Below, in pieces: positions 1 through 6,861 of a DNA stretch of 64,000 nt. The position numbers and the translations under genes were made by a program. The notes below the pieces were generated by a model, which saw only the letters and a program-made list of their open reading frames with translations, ran no database searches and was not told the DNA's origin. Every line of letters begins with the position of its first letter. The stretch's first letter is position 1. The DNA comes from Desulfitibacter alkalitolerans DSM 16504. Its GTDB lineage: Bacteria > Bacillota > DSM-16504 > Desulfitibacterales > Desulfitibacteraceae. Where the stretch lies: assembly GCF_000620305.1 (NCBI RefSeq), contig NZ_KK211100.1, forward strand, positions 1,180,627-1,244,626, written 5' to 3'.

Positions 1-1
1 T

Positions 2-283
2 AAGAATTCTTACAGAGTATCTGTCCAAAGGAGAAATCTAATATCTATTCCTAAGGAAATTAGGGAAAAACTAAATATTGCGGAAGGGGACCTATTAGAT
101 CTTCAAGTTCATGATAATAAAATTGTTATTGAACCATATAAGATAATTCCAGCTAGTCAAGCATACTTTTGGACCAAGAAAGCTCAAACTGACTTACTTG
201 AAGCTAAAGAAGATGTTAATGCAGGTAGGGTTCGTGAGTTTTCAAGTGTCAATGAGTTTTTAAAAGGTTTTGACAATGACTAG
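2..283 (+). CDS. AbrB/MazE-type antitoxin, 5' end outside the window
   Basis: The reading frame is open from the left edge and ends at TAG 281-283. The translation includes ISIPKEIREKLNIAEGD, the swapped-hairpin DNA-binding motif of AbrB/MazE antitoxins, followed by a polar C-terminal tail of the kind that wraps a toxin. Only 93 codons are visible and the first residues are missing. The next gene overlaps its end, the usual antitoxin-then-toxin order. It probably neutralises the downstream toxin and represses the pair's own promoter, which lies outside the window. Confidence 0.8.
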   Translation, partial: KNSYRVSVQRRNLISIPKEIREKLNIAEGDLLDLQVHDNKIVIEPYKIIPASQAYFWTKKAQTDLLEAKEDVNAGRVREFSSVNEFLKGFDND

Positions 284-554
284 ACGATTTATTTCTACTC
301 GAAAATTTGATAAACAGTTTAAGTCTCTCGATAAAAAAACTCAAAAACAATCATCCAAGGCTATTGAACTTTTTATGAAAGACCCTACCCATCCTTCCTT
401 ACGTTTTAAAAGAATCCAAGGAACGGATAATTTCTTTGAAATATCTGTAAACATGTCAATCAGAATAGTTATTGAAACCACTAAATCTGACAATGTTCAA
501 ATAAACACTCTTTTTATAATCGGTAAACATGAAGATGTTTTCCCACCGAAATAA
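276..554 (+). CDS. RelE/ParE-superfamily toxin
   Basis: This 92-residue basic protein (RKFDKQFKSLDKK near the N-terminus, then SIRIVIET and a C-terminal FIIGKHEDVF) has the length and pattern of RelE/YafQ/HigB-type toxins, which usually cut mRNA on the ribosome. ATG 276 is preferred over TTG 270 because AAAAGG lies about 6 nt upstream of it. The start overlaps the antitoxin by 8 nt, implying translational coupling. Its 3' end lies about 60 nt before a palindromic cassette-boundary-like site. The exact toxin subfamily and target cannot be fixed from sequence alone. Confidence 0.75.
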   Translation: MTRRFISTRKFDKQFKSLDKKTQKQSSKAIELFMKDPTHPSLRFKRIQGTDNFFEISVNMSIRIVIETTKSDNVQINTLFIIGKHEDVFPPK

Positions 555-612
555 CATTTTAATCCCATTCACATTCCATTCACATCCCATTGTATATTCT
601 GCGGCAGTTGAC

Positions 613-750
613 GTCTAACGTTCCCGAGATTTGCGAACTTGACGGGTGGCGTGACTTTTCCCCCAAAAGCCTACCTCCTAGTAGCAAAAGACATGACAAT
701 CGTCAAGTTGTCGGAGGTGCTAGCCGGAGCCGCAAATCCTCGTGTTATGT
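613..750. repeat. attC-like palindrome A
   Basis: The left outer box GTCTAAC (613-619) fits the integron consensus RYYYAAC, and the right outer box is GTTATGT (744-750). Inside them GAGATTTGCG (626-635) pairs with CGCAAATCCTC (731-741), with one extra base on one arm. A further inner stem AACTTGACG/CGTCAAGTT is present. The order (outer box, spacer, inner arm, loop, inner arm, spacer, outer box) is the layout of an attC site. It separates the toxin pair from the next small gene. Confidence 0.6.
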
Positions 751-963
751 AAGGTGGCACCTCGAGAAAAGCTTATTGCCAAAGCTAATTAACGTAATCA
801 TCTATCCAAATGGATCTAATAATGCTGCTTTTATTCAACTCCTCCGTGTCAATATAGAGTTGTAACATATGACCAGCTGATGGCAATTTGTACATTATTA
901 CTGCTTACTGGGCAGATAAAAATCTTACAACTATTTATTACCAAGAAAGTGAGGTGCTAAGAA

Positions 964-1272
964 ATGATTAAAAAACCTAGAAGAAAAATTAATTCTAAGA
1001 CTGTTGCTGACGTTTCTACTTTAGGTCATATAAGCAAAGATGAATTATTAGCTGAATCACAACTATATGATAAGGATAATTACAATCCAGTTAGAAACCT
1101 AAACCAAAAAGTGGTTCTCTATCCTCAAAATAAAACAGAGGTTTTAACTATTAGACTAACTCCAAAGGAAAATGCTCTTATCAAAAAGCTCGCCGATGAA
1201 AACGGTCTGAGTAAAAGTGCTTTTTTAAGAATGATAGTAACTAAATCACTCAAACAAAAAAATCTCTTGTAA
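964..1272 (+). CDS. Ribbon-helix-helix (CopG/MobC-like) small protein
   Basis: A 102-residue basic protein. Residues from about 60 on (VLTIRLTPKENALIKKLADENGLSKSAFLRM split over this stretch) match a beta-strand followed by two helices, as in CopG/Arc and MobC-like DNA-binding proteins. The first 55 residues are polar and not recognisable. AAAGTGAGG lies upstream of the ATG. It stands alone between palindromes A and B and is followed directly by its own terminator, so it forms a one-gene unit. It could be an orphan antitoxin, a plasmid-derived accessory protein or a repressor. Confidence 0.6.
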   Translation: MIKKPRRKINSKTVADVSTLGHISKDELLAESQLYDKDNYNPVRNLNQKVVLYPQNKTEVLTIRLTPKENALIKKLADENGLSKSAFLRMIVTKSLKQKNLL

Positions 1273-1275
1273 ATT

Positions 1276-1299
1276 GGAGGCCATGAAAGCCTCCTTTTT
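1276..1299 (+). terminator. Rho-independent terminator
   Basis: GGAGGC (1276-1281) pairs with GCCTCC (1289-1294), with a 7-nt loop and a TTTTT run at 1295-1299. It begins 3 nt after the stop of the ribbon-helix-helix gene. Confidence 0.8.
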
Positions 1300-1337
1300 G
1301 TATGGCAGATAACGTGGTGTGGTTGTAACCCACGCCA

Positions 1338-1385
1338 CGATAGGGCGGAAATAGTGAGCATAGTGAGCAATTTCCCGCCCTATCG
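1338..1385. repeat. Inverted repeat overlapping the left arm of palindrome B
   Basis: CGATAGGGCGG (1338-1348) is exactly complementary to CCGCCCTATCG (1375-1385), and the arms extend a few bases inward with one bulge. The loop contains two copies of AGTGAGCA. The right arm includes the left outer box of palindrome B, so the two foldings would compete. Confidence 0.6.
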
Positions 1386-1548
1386 TTCCAGGTGTTCCCG
1401 ATGCCTCTGAGCTTACAGGCAGCCGCTCATGGCCGAGACCCTCTGGGTCGCCTAATGCGGCTGCCGACTCGGTTAGGCTCAGGGAGTGTGGGCGGCCCAT
1501 CCCAAAAGTTATGGTTCTGCCGCCCCTTGCGGGAACACCTTGTTGTAC
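1379..1548. repeat. attC-like palindrome B (long type)
   Basis: The inner arms AGGTGTTCCCG (1390-1400) and CGGGAACACCT (1530-1540) are perfectly complementary over 11 bp. The right outer box is GTTGTAC (1542-1548). The left outer box region reads CTATCGTT and does not have the canonical TAAC. The loop holds a GC-rich core (GTGGGCGG ... CCGCCCC) shared with palindromes C and F. The stretch 1549-1672 between this site and the next gene contains no gene that I can see. Confidence 0.5.
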
Positions 1549-1672
1549 GCCGTATCCACCCCAAGTAAAAAATGTTATTTATTTACTTTGACGTTTATGC
1601 AGGATTTTCCTTCTTTTTGTCTAAATATGTAAGACGAAATGGAGGAAGAGGTAGCCCACGGATGACATGTTC

Positions 1673-2062
1673 CTAAGGAACATCAAACTTTATTGTCAAT
1701 TCTTTTAGGTTTATAATTGCCCCTGCTTCCATTAGCAAATCTAGTCCTAGCAATCCGTTTATTTCACCTTTCGGATCAATAACACCAAAATCGAGCTTAA
1801 AATCCTGCAAATTTACGTTTCCAAAAATTACTTGGTCAATTCGTTTTGAGAAGAAATAATGTAGGTTTCCCCCAACACCATAAAATGATTTTATCTCATC
1901 ATTTAACTCAGCTACAATACCCACATCTTCAACAATATCAGGAGAAATAAGTGTTTCAACTGCACCAGTATCTATAACAATATTCTCAACAATTTTTGAT
2001 ACTCCACAATATGTTATTTCTATTGAAGTATATAGCAATCCATCATGTAATCGTAGTTTCAT
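1673..2062 (-). CDS. Retropepsin-like aspartic protease (clan AA)
   Basis: A 129-residue protein with the catalytic signature IDTGA at about residues 30-34 and the second family motif GLLGLDLL near residue 103. One domain of this size must dimerise to form the active site, as in retropepsins. No signal peptide or membrane segment is seen, so it probably acts in the cytoplasm. It overlaps the upstream gene by 20 nt, so the two are probably translated together. Substrate unknown. Its small size rules out pepsin-type two-lobe enzymes. Confidence 0.75.
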   Translation of the reverse strand: MKLRLHDGLLYTSIEITYCGVSKIVENIVIDTGAVETLISPDIVEDVGIVAELNDEIKSFYGVGGNLHYFFSKRIDQVIFGNVNLQDFKLDFGVIDPKGEINGLLGLDLLMEAGAIINLKELTIKFDVP

Positions 2063-2306
2063 TACTCATACCTCTATAGCCAAAAATATTTTTGATCTCA
2101 ATTTCAATCTTTTCATTTCCTGTATGATAAACTACTATGTCATCTTTAGATCTTACAAGCTCTCTTGTTGCTACTTTGTTATCATCAAATGATTCAATAA
2201 CGGCCATGTCTTCAATTAATCTTTTGGTACCTTTGATTTTTGACTTTAATATTTGCAGTTTAACAAATCGGTTTGGATAAATTTTTCTAACTTCTTCCCA
2301 TTTCAT
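2043..2306 (-). CDS. Small partner protein of the aspartic protease
   Basis: An 87-residue charged protein starting KWEEVRKIYPNRFVKLQIL. It shows alternating strand-like segments (VKLQIL, MAVIESF, IVVYHTG) and no catalytic motif that I recognise. It overlaps the start of the protease gene by 20 nt, and the two form the whole content of the unit between palindromes B and C. I recall similar two-gene pairs in clostridial genomes, but the function is unknown. It may be a regulator or substrate of the protease. Confidence 0.55.
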   Translation of the reverse strand: MKWEEVRKIYPNRFVKLQILKSKIKGTKRLIEDMAVIESFDDNKVATRELVRSKDDIVVYHTGNEKIEIEIKNIFGYRGMSNETTIT

Positions 2307-2423
2307 TCAACGACACCCCTTAAAATAGACCTTTTGCATATTATACCATTTCTGTAATAGTCAACTCTAGCATTAATGTATTGAATAACGCATCTTGTGT
2401 ATTAAGAGTTTCTTTTCGATGTC

Positions 2424-2612
2424 ATATAACGTCTCGTGGGTTTGCGAAGTTGCTTTGGAGAACAGGTGTTTTTCTTGTCCGGAGAAGCAATTTTGTAAAC
2501 CTGCCCCAACAGCCATCAACAAATGCAAGTCTTGTGACAGGGGACTTGTGGGCGGGGCCCGCCCCAAAGCTCTAGCCCTACCGCCCCCCTTGCGGGAAAA
2601 CTCGTGTTAGGT
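2424..2612. repeat. attC-like palindrome C (long type)
   Basis: The left box is ATATAAC (2424-2430) and the right box GTTAGGT (2606-2612), an exact fit to the integron consensus GTTRRRY. The inner arms pair less well than at other sites (CTCGTGGGTTTGCG against CGGGAAAACTCG). About 85 nt of its right half are more than 90% identical to palindrome F by eye, including AATGCAAGTCTTGTGACAG and the GC-rich stem GGCGGGG/CCCGCC. Confidence 0.5.
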
Positions 2613-2623
2613 GAAGTAGCCTA

Positions 2624-3358
2624 TCAGCTAATTACAACTGCTTCTAAAACACCATTTTCAAACTCAAAAGTCATTCTAAACCCTGAGCCAGAATTTGGGA
2701 TGAATGGTGTTGTATATATCAAGAAACCTCTCTTTTCACTATCAATATTATCTTTAAAGGGCAAACCATATACAGCTTTAACTTTTTCAAGCGTATCCCC
2801 AAGTCTTATGTCTTTTGCAGTCTTCCCACTGTCCTTTAAATAGAAGATCGGAGGCATAGTTTCATCAGATTCTGATCTGTAATTCTCATCTATTTTTACA
2901 TCCTCAAAATCCAGAAGTTTAAAGCTAGTAATCCAGATCATTGGGGTATCCATCCACTTTTCATACAACACATTCTGGCCTAGACTTTCAGATATAAAAC
3001 GCAATGGCACAAGTGTTCTTCCAGATATTATCCTTGGGGGAACATCCAATAATACGGGTTTTGAATCAATTAATGCTCGTTTACCTTCCGAAATCAATTT
3101 AATTTCTCTATCTCCCTTGGTAATTGTTATTGAGTTATCATCTTTAATCCACTCAACAGTAAATTCAAGTTTTTCGGCTATAGCACGAATCGGAACCAAT
3201 ACACGTCCATTCTCAATTATTGGCTCAACGTCAAAGTCTATATATTCCGTTTCCAATACCACATGAAGAGAATTATCCATACCTGCATTAACATTAGGGG
3301 CTACTGTGAAAACAAGAATGACCCCTAATACAAGAACAACAATTGATTGTTTAACCAT
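2624..3358 (-). CDS. Secreted copper-amine-oxidase-N domain protein
   Basis: The protein has 244 residues. Residues 1-25 form a signal peptide ending NVNAG. Residues about 45-150 contain the two halves of the copper amine oxidase N-terminal domain, seen as GRVLVPIRAIAEKL and GRTLVPLRFISESLG. This domain is common in surface proteins of Clostridia and carries no oxidase activity alone. The last 80 residues (KDIRLGDTLEKVKAVYGLP and after) form a separate domain resembling lipoprotein-type 'GD-V' repeats. The stop lies 12 nt from palindrome C and the start 33 nt from palindrome D, so it fills one cassette-like unit. Confidence 0.75.
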   Translation of the reverse strand: MVKQSIVVLVLGVILVFTVAPNVNAGMDNSLHVVLETEYIDFDVEPIIENGRVLVPIRAIAEKLEFTVEWIKDDNSITITKGDREIKLISEGKRALIDSKPVLLDVPPRIISGRTLVPLRFISESLGQNVLYEKWMDTPMIWITSFKLLDFEDVKIDENYRSESDETMPPIFYLKDSGKTAKDIRLGDTLEKVKAVYGLPFKDNIDSEKRGFLIYTTPFIPNSGSGFRMTFEFENGVLEAVVIS

Positions 3359-3390
3359 AAGAAACCATCTCCCTTTTTTAAGCTATTTCA

Positions 3391-3466
3391 CCTATCGTTT
3401 TGAGGGTTCCCAAAGTCTGATTACTACCTGCATGTTCTCTCAGATTTTGGGAACCGGCTGTTATAT
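3391..3466. repeat. attC-like palindrome D (short type)
   Basis: GGTTCCCAAAGTCTGA (3405-3420) pairs with TCAGATTTTGGGAACC (3440-3455) at 15 of 16 positions. The right outer box is GTTATAT (3460-3466). The left outer region is CTATCGTT, the same deviation as in palindrome B. Confidence 0.55.
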
Positions 3467-3512
3467 GAAGTACCATGCGCCCCAAAGACCTATCTGAATT
3501 AATAACTATCTT

Positions 3513-3659
3513 TTAAAGATCTCCTGGAAGTTCTTCAACGATATGTGAACAAAGTACAAGAGTATGATTCTCTGTTACATTGTGAATAACTTTCGTGATC
3601 TGAGATTCTGGAAAAAGAATAGCTGAGATAATCACGTTGGTATCAGTCATTATTCTCAT
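3513..3659 (-). pseudogene. Truncated PIN-domain toxin (VapC-like)
   Basis: ATG 3659 opens a 48-residue frame beginning MRIMTDTNVIISAILFPES, the first strand and first catalytic Asp of PIN-domain ribonucleases. It stops at TAA 3513-3515, about a third of the normal 130 residues, so the other acidic residues are missing and the product should be inactive. It overlaps the AbrB-type antitoxin gene by 17 nt. The missing part is not found before palindrome D, which suggests loss of the 3' part at the cassette boundary. Confidence 0.75.
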
Positions 3660-3918
3660 ATTTCTTCTCCCATATCTCTTTTCTTATATCTTTTACTAAG
3701 TTACTTACGTCGTCTTCACTATAAATACCTTGCTTCTCGGCTAACCCTTGCATTCCTTCTTGTATTTCTTTCAACGCAATCATTGAGGAATTAGCAAAAA
3801 CTATCTTGTCACCTTCTTCAATGAAGATGACTTTATCCCCTTCTTTTAAATTGAGTTTCTTCCTTATTCCTATTGGTATTGTAATTTGTCCTTTTGATGT
3901 TATTCTAGCAAGCTCCAT
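3643..3918 (-). CDS. AbrB-family antitoxin
   Basis: A 91-residue protein with ARITSKGQITIPIGIRKKL at residues 3-21, the classic AbrB/SpoVT DNA-binding hairpin, then KEGDKVIFIEEGD. The C-terminal half is a polar helix likely to bind a toxin. ATG 3918 is chosen because GGAGTGG lies 6 nt upstream. ATG 3933 has the ribosome site directly against it. It precedes a truncated PIN toxin, so it is probably an orphan antitoxin left from a VapBC-like pair. Confidence 0.8.
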   Translation of the reverse strand: MELARITSKGQITIPIGIRKKLNLKEGDKVIFIEEGDKIVFANSSMIALKEIQEGMQGLAEKQGIYSEDDVSNLVKDIRKEIWEKKYENND

Positions 3919-4027
3919 TGAAAACCACTCCATTCCTTACTTTCCTTACTTGCTATTATACCATATATTATGCTATATCAACCACCAACTTACATCTTCT
4001 TCCATAAAAATATTCGCATGGTATTTC

Positions 4028-4102
4028 ATATAACGTTCAGCAGTTCCCGCAGTGTCCATAGCACATTCATCTATGTAAATTTGCGGGAACTGCGTGTTAT
4101 AT
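4028..4102. repeat. attC-like palindrome E (short type, best match)
   Basis: The outer boxes ATATAAC (4028-4034) and GTTATAT (4096-4102) are exact complements. After unpaired spacers, GCAGTTCCCGCA (4040-4051) pairs perfectly with TGCGGGAACTGC (4082-4093). At 75 bp, with two paired boxes per arm and an unpaired spacer, it has the architecture of an integron attC site. The stop codon of the vanW-like gene (TTA 4097-4099 on the plus strand) lies inside the right box. Confidence 0.7.
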
Positions 4103-4969
4103 GCAGTTGGCCCCCTCTTGTAAAAATGGCTGATACATCATAATTGCGTGGTTTTCAGTAATAAACTCGTCACCAACTAGTTTCTTATCTTTATCATACA
4201 ATCGTCTAAATATAGAATTATGCCTAACATATCCACCCCAATGTTCCTGTGTTATCCAATGCTCCTTTTGATATACCTCATATGTATAAAGCGGTTCTTC
4301 TAATGATCTCCACTCACCAACTAAGAAATCCTCTGTAACCTTTAAATGTAATTGATAAGGTTCTGTTGTTTCATTTTTAATTTGTAAATCTATGTAATTA
4401 TAAACACATGTTGCTCCACTTCCAAATGGCTGAGTTCTATTTGAATCTGGAAAAACATCATAACCGTGCCTATGCCTTTCAACAACTGTCAAAGGAGTAT
4501 GTAGTGTCATCCAATAAATCAAATTAGATAATTGGCATAAACCTCCCCCGACACCCGGTCTATAGCTTCCCTGTGAAAGAACTATTCCTTCAACGTAACC
4601 CTTTCTTTTACTCGCTTTACCAATTAATTTCCAATACGAGAGGGTTTCTCCTGGATAAACTATGATGCCATTTACTTTTTCAACGGCAATCTTGAGATTC
4701 TTAACCTTGTTATACTGCAACCACATCTCCACATTTTTAAGCTTTCTCAATAGTGGTGTTTGGTGCTGAAACACAACTATTGGAAACAACTTTACATTCC
4801 TTGTTTTTGCATATTTTACTTTGTTTATATACCAGCTAAGGTATCTTATAAACGTGTAGCACATTTTTCCTAAATATAATCTCATATAAGAACGCATTTT
4901 AGGCTTCAAATTAATCAACTCCGATAGACCAATTTCATTTAACGTCCTCGGCTTTCCTGAAGTGTCCAC
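4097..4969 (-). CDS. VanW-family protein
   Basis: A 290-residue protein matching VanW-family proteins of Gram-positive bacteria, seen in VFQHQTPLLRKL, KVNGIIVYPGETLSYWKLIG, GVGGGLCQLSNLIYWM and TPLTVVERHRHGYDVFPDS. VanW occurs in VanB-type vancomycin-resistance operons, but its biochemical role is unknown, and nothing else here suggests glycopeptide resistance. The only in-frame start upstream of the family region is GTG 4969, directly after a TAG codon, so the first 10 residues are encoded by the arm of palindrome F. The stop lies within palindrome E. The gene therefore fills its unit from one boundary to the other. Confidence 0.8.
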   Translation of the reverse strand: MDTSGKPRTLNEIGLSELINLKPKMRSYMRLYLGKMCYTFIRYLSWYINKVKYAKTRNVKLFPIVVFQHQTPLLRKLKNVEMWLQYNKVKNLKIAVEKVNGIIVYPGETLSYWKLIGKASKRKGYVEGIVLSQGSYRPGVGGGLCQLSNLIYWMTLHTPLTVVERHRHGYDVFPDSNRTQPFGSGATCVYNYIDLQIKNETTEPYQLHLKVTEDFLVGEWRSLEEPLYTYEVYQKEHWITQEHWGGYVRHNSIFRRLYDKDKKLVGDEFITENHAIMMYQPFLQEGANCI

Positions 4970-5106
4970 CTAGCCAGGGCTGGCGCAAGACTTGACTACC
5001 ATAGCTTCCATACCCAAATGCAAGTCTTGTGACAGAGGACATGTGGGCGGGGGCCCGCCCCAAAGCTCTAGCCCTACCGCCCCTTGCAGGAAAGCTCGTG
5101 CTATGT
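4937..5106. repeat. attC-like palindrome F (long type)
   Basis: The left box ATTTAAC (4937-4943) fits RYYYAAC. The inner arm CGGCTTTCCTG (4949-4959) pairs with CAGGAAAGCTCG (5087-5098). The right box is GCTATGT (5100-5106), with C where GTTA is expected. The right half is a close copy of that of palindrome C. This is the last such site; 5107-5403 beyond it holds no convincing gene, only a possible -10 box TATAAT at 5159-5164. Confidence 0.55.
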
Positions 5107-5403
5107 GATGGGACAACTGTTTTTTATCTTAAACTGTAACATACTCAAAAAAGCGTGGTATAATAGTAGTGTAAATCAGTATTCTGACTATGCGAAACAA
5201 AGAGAGCAGATAGATTACTTTATATTTGTTAATATCCTCATTATTCTACATTTGATTTGCATTACCTTTCAAATCAATACATTTTTTTACATTATTCCAT
5301 CCCATTTCCTTATCTAACAAATTACTCATTTTAGCCATGGCTACTCCGTTGTTTTAGGCCTAAATGGCTTCCGAATAATTCGACTTATAAATTCCAACTA
5401 TAC

Positions 5404-5438
5404 AAAAAAATAGCCCTGAGTGATTTCTCTCCAGGGCT
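5404..5438 (-). terminator. Rho-independent terminator of the HEPN/MNT pair
   Basis: On the minus strand AGCCCTG and CAGGGCT (plus-strand 5412-5418 and 5432-5438) form a stem with a 13-nt loop, followed by a run of T (plus-strand A 5404-5410). It starts 1 nt after the stop of the nucleotidyltransferase gene. Confidence 0.85.
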
Positions 5439-5768
5439 TTAACGAAGGTTAATACTTTTTGTCAATTTGTCATAAAAACTTTTACCATATTTATCTATAT
5501 GCTCCTTGAGTCCATCATGTTTTAAAGAATCATAGTGCACAATGTCAAAGTAGTATGGTAAAGGCAGTTTTTCATTTAACTCCACACTTATTTCGTTTAC
5601 AAGGTCTGCTGTAATATTAGCACCATAAATAGCAATATCAATATCTGAACCATTTTTATAATTACCAATGCTACGGCTTCCAAATATGGCTGCCTTTTGA
5701 ACCTCTTTTTTATTCATCAACACATTAATTATCATATTCATGCTCTTTGGCGTTATTCCAAAATTCAT
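5439..5768 (-). CDS. MNT-type nucleotidyltransferase antitoxin
   Basis: A 109-residue minimal nucleotidyltransferase. The motif GSRSIGNYKNGSDIDIAIYG at about residues 30-49 carries the GSxxxG and the two metal-binding Asp of the family. In HEPN/MNT systems this protein inactivates the partner HEPN RNase, often by AMPylation. It overlaps the upstream HEPN gene by 4 nt (ATGA type), and a terminator follows at once, so the two genes form a complete operon. Activity is inferred from the family. Confidence 0.85.
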   Translation of the reverse strand: MNFGITPKSMNMIINVLMNKKEVQKAAIFGSRSIGNYKNGSDIDIAIYGANITADLVNEISVELNEKLPLPYYFDIVHYDSLKHDGLKEHIDKYGKSFYDKLTKSINLR

Positions 5769-6166
5769 TCTAATTCTCCATCTAGATAACTGTGTACCTG
5801 GGTTATTGCTTCATAATATTCTTCCTTTATTTTTTTAACTGCAAACTTAAAACGTTCTTCATCATATGTATGTGCTATCAGATTTCGCTTCTCTAGCATA
5901 TCCATCCATACTTCCCCATTTTTGATTATTTCGTATTGAAATGCTGCTTTTATAACATCTCTAGGAAATTTTACAATCACTTCTTTTGATTCTAAATAAT
6001 CCTTTAGTGTCTTCCAGGCCAGTTCAAAAGTATATTCAAATCTCTGAATTAAACCTTCTTTTTCAAGTACACTAAGTTTGTCTATGTCCAAAATTGCAGC
6101 ATGAAACTGCCCATAAGCTTTATCAAAATTATGAAATCTCTGTCTCCATCTAATCTCTTTATTCAT
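5765..6166 (-). CDS. HEPN-family toxin (HI0074-like)
   Basis: An all-helical protein of 133 residues that matches the 'nucleotidyltransferase substrate-binding' HI0074 family. EKRNLIAHTYDEERF near residue 97 contains RxxxxH (R-NLIA-H), the RNase motif of HEPN toxins. ATG 6166 is preferred over GTG 6178 because GGTGAT lies 5 nt upstream. Operon order is toxin then antitoxin, as in other HEPN/MNT pairs. A role in phage defence or plasmid maintenance is inference. Confidence 0.85.
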   Translation of the reverse strand: MNKEIRWRQRFHNFDKAYGQFHAAILDIDKLSVLEKEGLIQRFEYTFELAWKTLKDYLESKEVIVKFPRDVIKAAFQYEIIKNGEVWMDMLEKRNLIAHTYDEERFKFAVKKIKEEYYEAITQVHSYLDGELE

Positions 6167-6229
6167 TACATCACCCACTTTAATTATTGCCTATTCTTAT
6201 GTAAATATATCATTATTAGAATCTTTATT

Positions 6230-6760
6230 TTATTCACCAATAGCCTTTTTTAAATTTTCTATAAATTTATGGTCTTTTTCACACCTTTGAAATGCCTTTT
6301 CTGCATTAAACATAAACTCTTTAATTGCTTCTTGGCCCTGCTCTAGCCTGTCCAGCCTATGGCATATCTCCCTCTTCATTTCACCTAATTCGTTTCTAAT
6401 TGATTGCTGATCGTTTCTCAGCTCACTTAATTCACTTTTAATTGATTGCTGGTCACTTCTCAGCTCACTTAATTCACTTTTAATTGATTGCTGATCACTT
6501 CTCAGCTCACTTAATTCACTTTTAATTGATTGCTGGTCACTTCTCTGCTCACTTAATTCACTTTTAATTGATTGCTGGTCACTTCTCAGCTCGCTTAATT
6601 CACTTTTAATTGATTGCTGGTCACTTCTCAGCTCACTTAATTCACTTTTAATTGATTGCTGGTCACTTCTCATCTCACCTAGTTCGTTTCTGATTTCCTG
6701 CTGTTCTTTTTCTATATTCTCAAGCTTATCTAATATCAAGTTAAGTATTCTATTATCCAT
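6230..6760 (-). CDS. Coiled-coil protein with seven 14-residue repeats
   Basis: This 176-residue protein is almost all helix. Residues about 27-124 are seven copies of a 14-residue unit, ELRSDQQSIKSELS, exactly two heptads, with the first and last copies slightly different. Hydrophobic positions (L, I, L) recur in a heptad pattern, so a long parallel coiled coil of about 20 nm is expected. The ends carry variants of the same motif. There is no signal peptide. GGAGGT lies 5 nt before the ATG. Similar Clostridia proteins have no known function. Confidence 0.75.
   Translation of the reverse strand: MDNRILNLILDKLENIEKEQQEIRNELGEMRSDQQSIKSELSELRSDQQSIKSELSELRSDQQSIKSELSEQRSDQQSIKSELSELRSDQQSIKSELSELRSDQQSIKSELSELRNDQQSIRNELGEMKREICHRLDRLEQGQEAIKEFMFNAEKAFQRCEKDHKFIENLKKAIGE
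6405..6678 (-). repeat. 42-bp tandem repeat inside the coiled-coil gene
   Basis: About six near-identical 42-bp units encode the repeated 14 residues. Units differ by single bases (for example one CTG in place of CAG gives a single L-to-Q change), so they are recent duplications. Copy number may vary between strains. Confidence 0.8.
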
Positions 6761-6820
6761 TTTCTACCTCCAGCCCCAATCATTATATAAAATTATATCA
6801 TTAACTGTCCCCGGTTTCAA

Positions 6821-6854
6821 TTTTATTTCCATACCAGTTTTATTTCCATACCAG
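6821..6854. repeat. 17-bp tandem duplication
   Basis: TTTTATTTCCATACCAG occurs twice in direct succession (6821-6837 and 6838-6854), just beyond the stop of the GrpB-family gene. Confidence 0.8.
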
Positions 6855-6861
6855 TTATTAC

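Noticed and set aside
590..865. Open frame of 91 codons
   Set aside because: It runs through palindrome A, has no ribosome site and no protein-like pattern.
1246..1500. Minus-strand open frame of 84 codons
   Set aside because: It overlaps the end of the ribbon-helix-helix gene, a terminator and palindrome B. Openness is due to GC-rich repeat sequence.
4097..4969. Vancomycin-resistance locus
   Set aside because: Only a VanW-family gene is present, with no ligase, dehydrogenase, dipeptidase or VanRS genes nearby.
5107..5403. Integron integrase or attI next to the last cassette-like site
   Set aside because: No tyrosine-recombinase frame exists here on either strand. Only a weak -10 box and a terminator are seen.
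6405..6678. Regularly spaced 42-bp repeats as a possible CRISPR array
   Set aside because: The units are contiguous without spacers and encode an in-frame 14-residue protein repeat.
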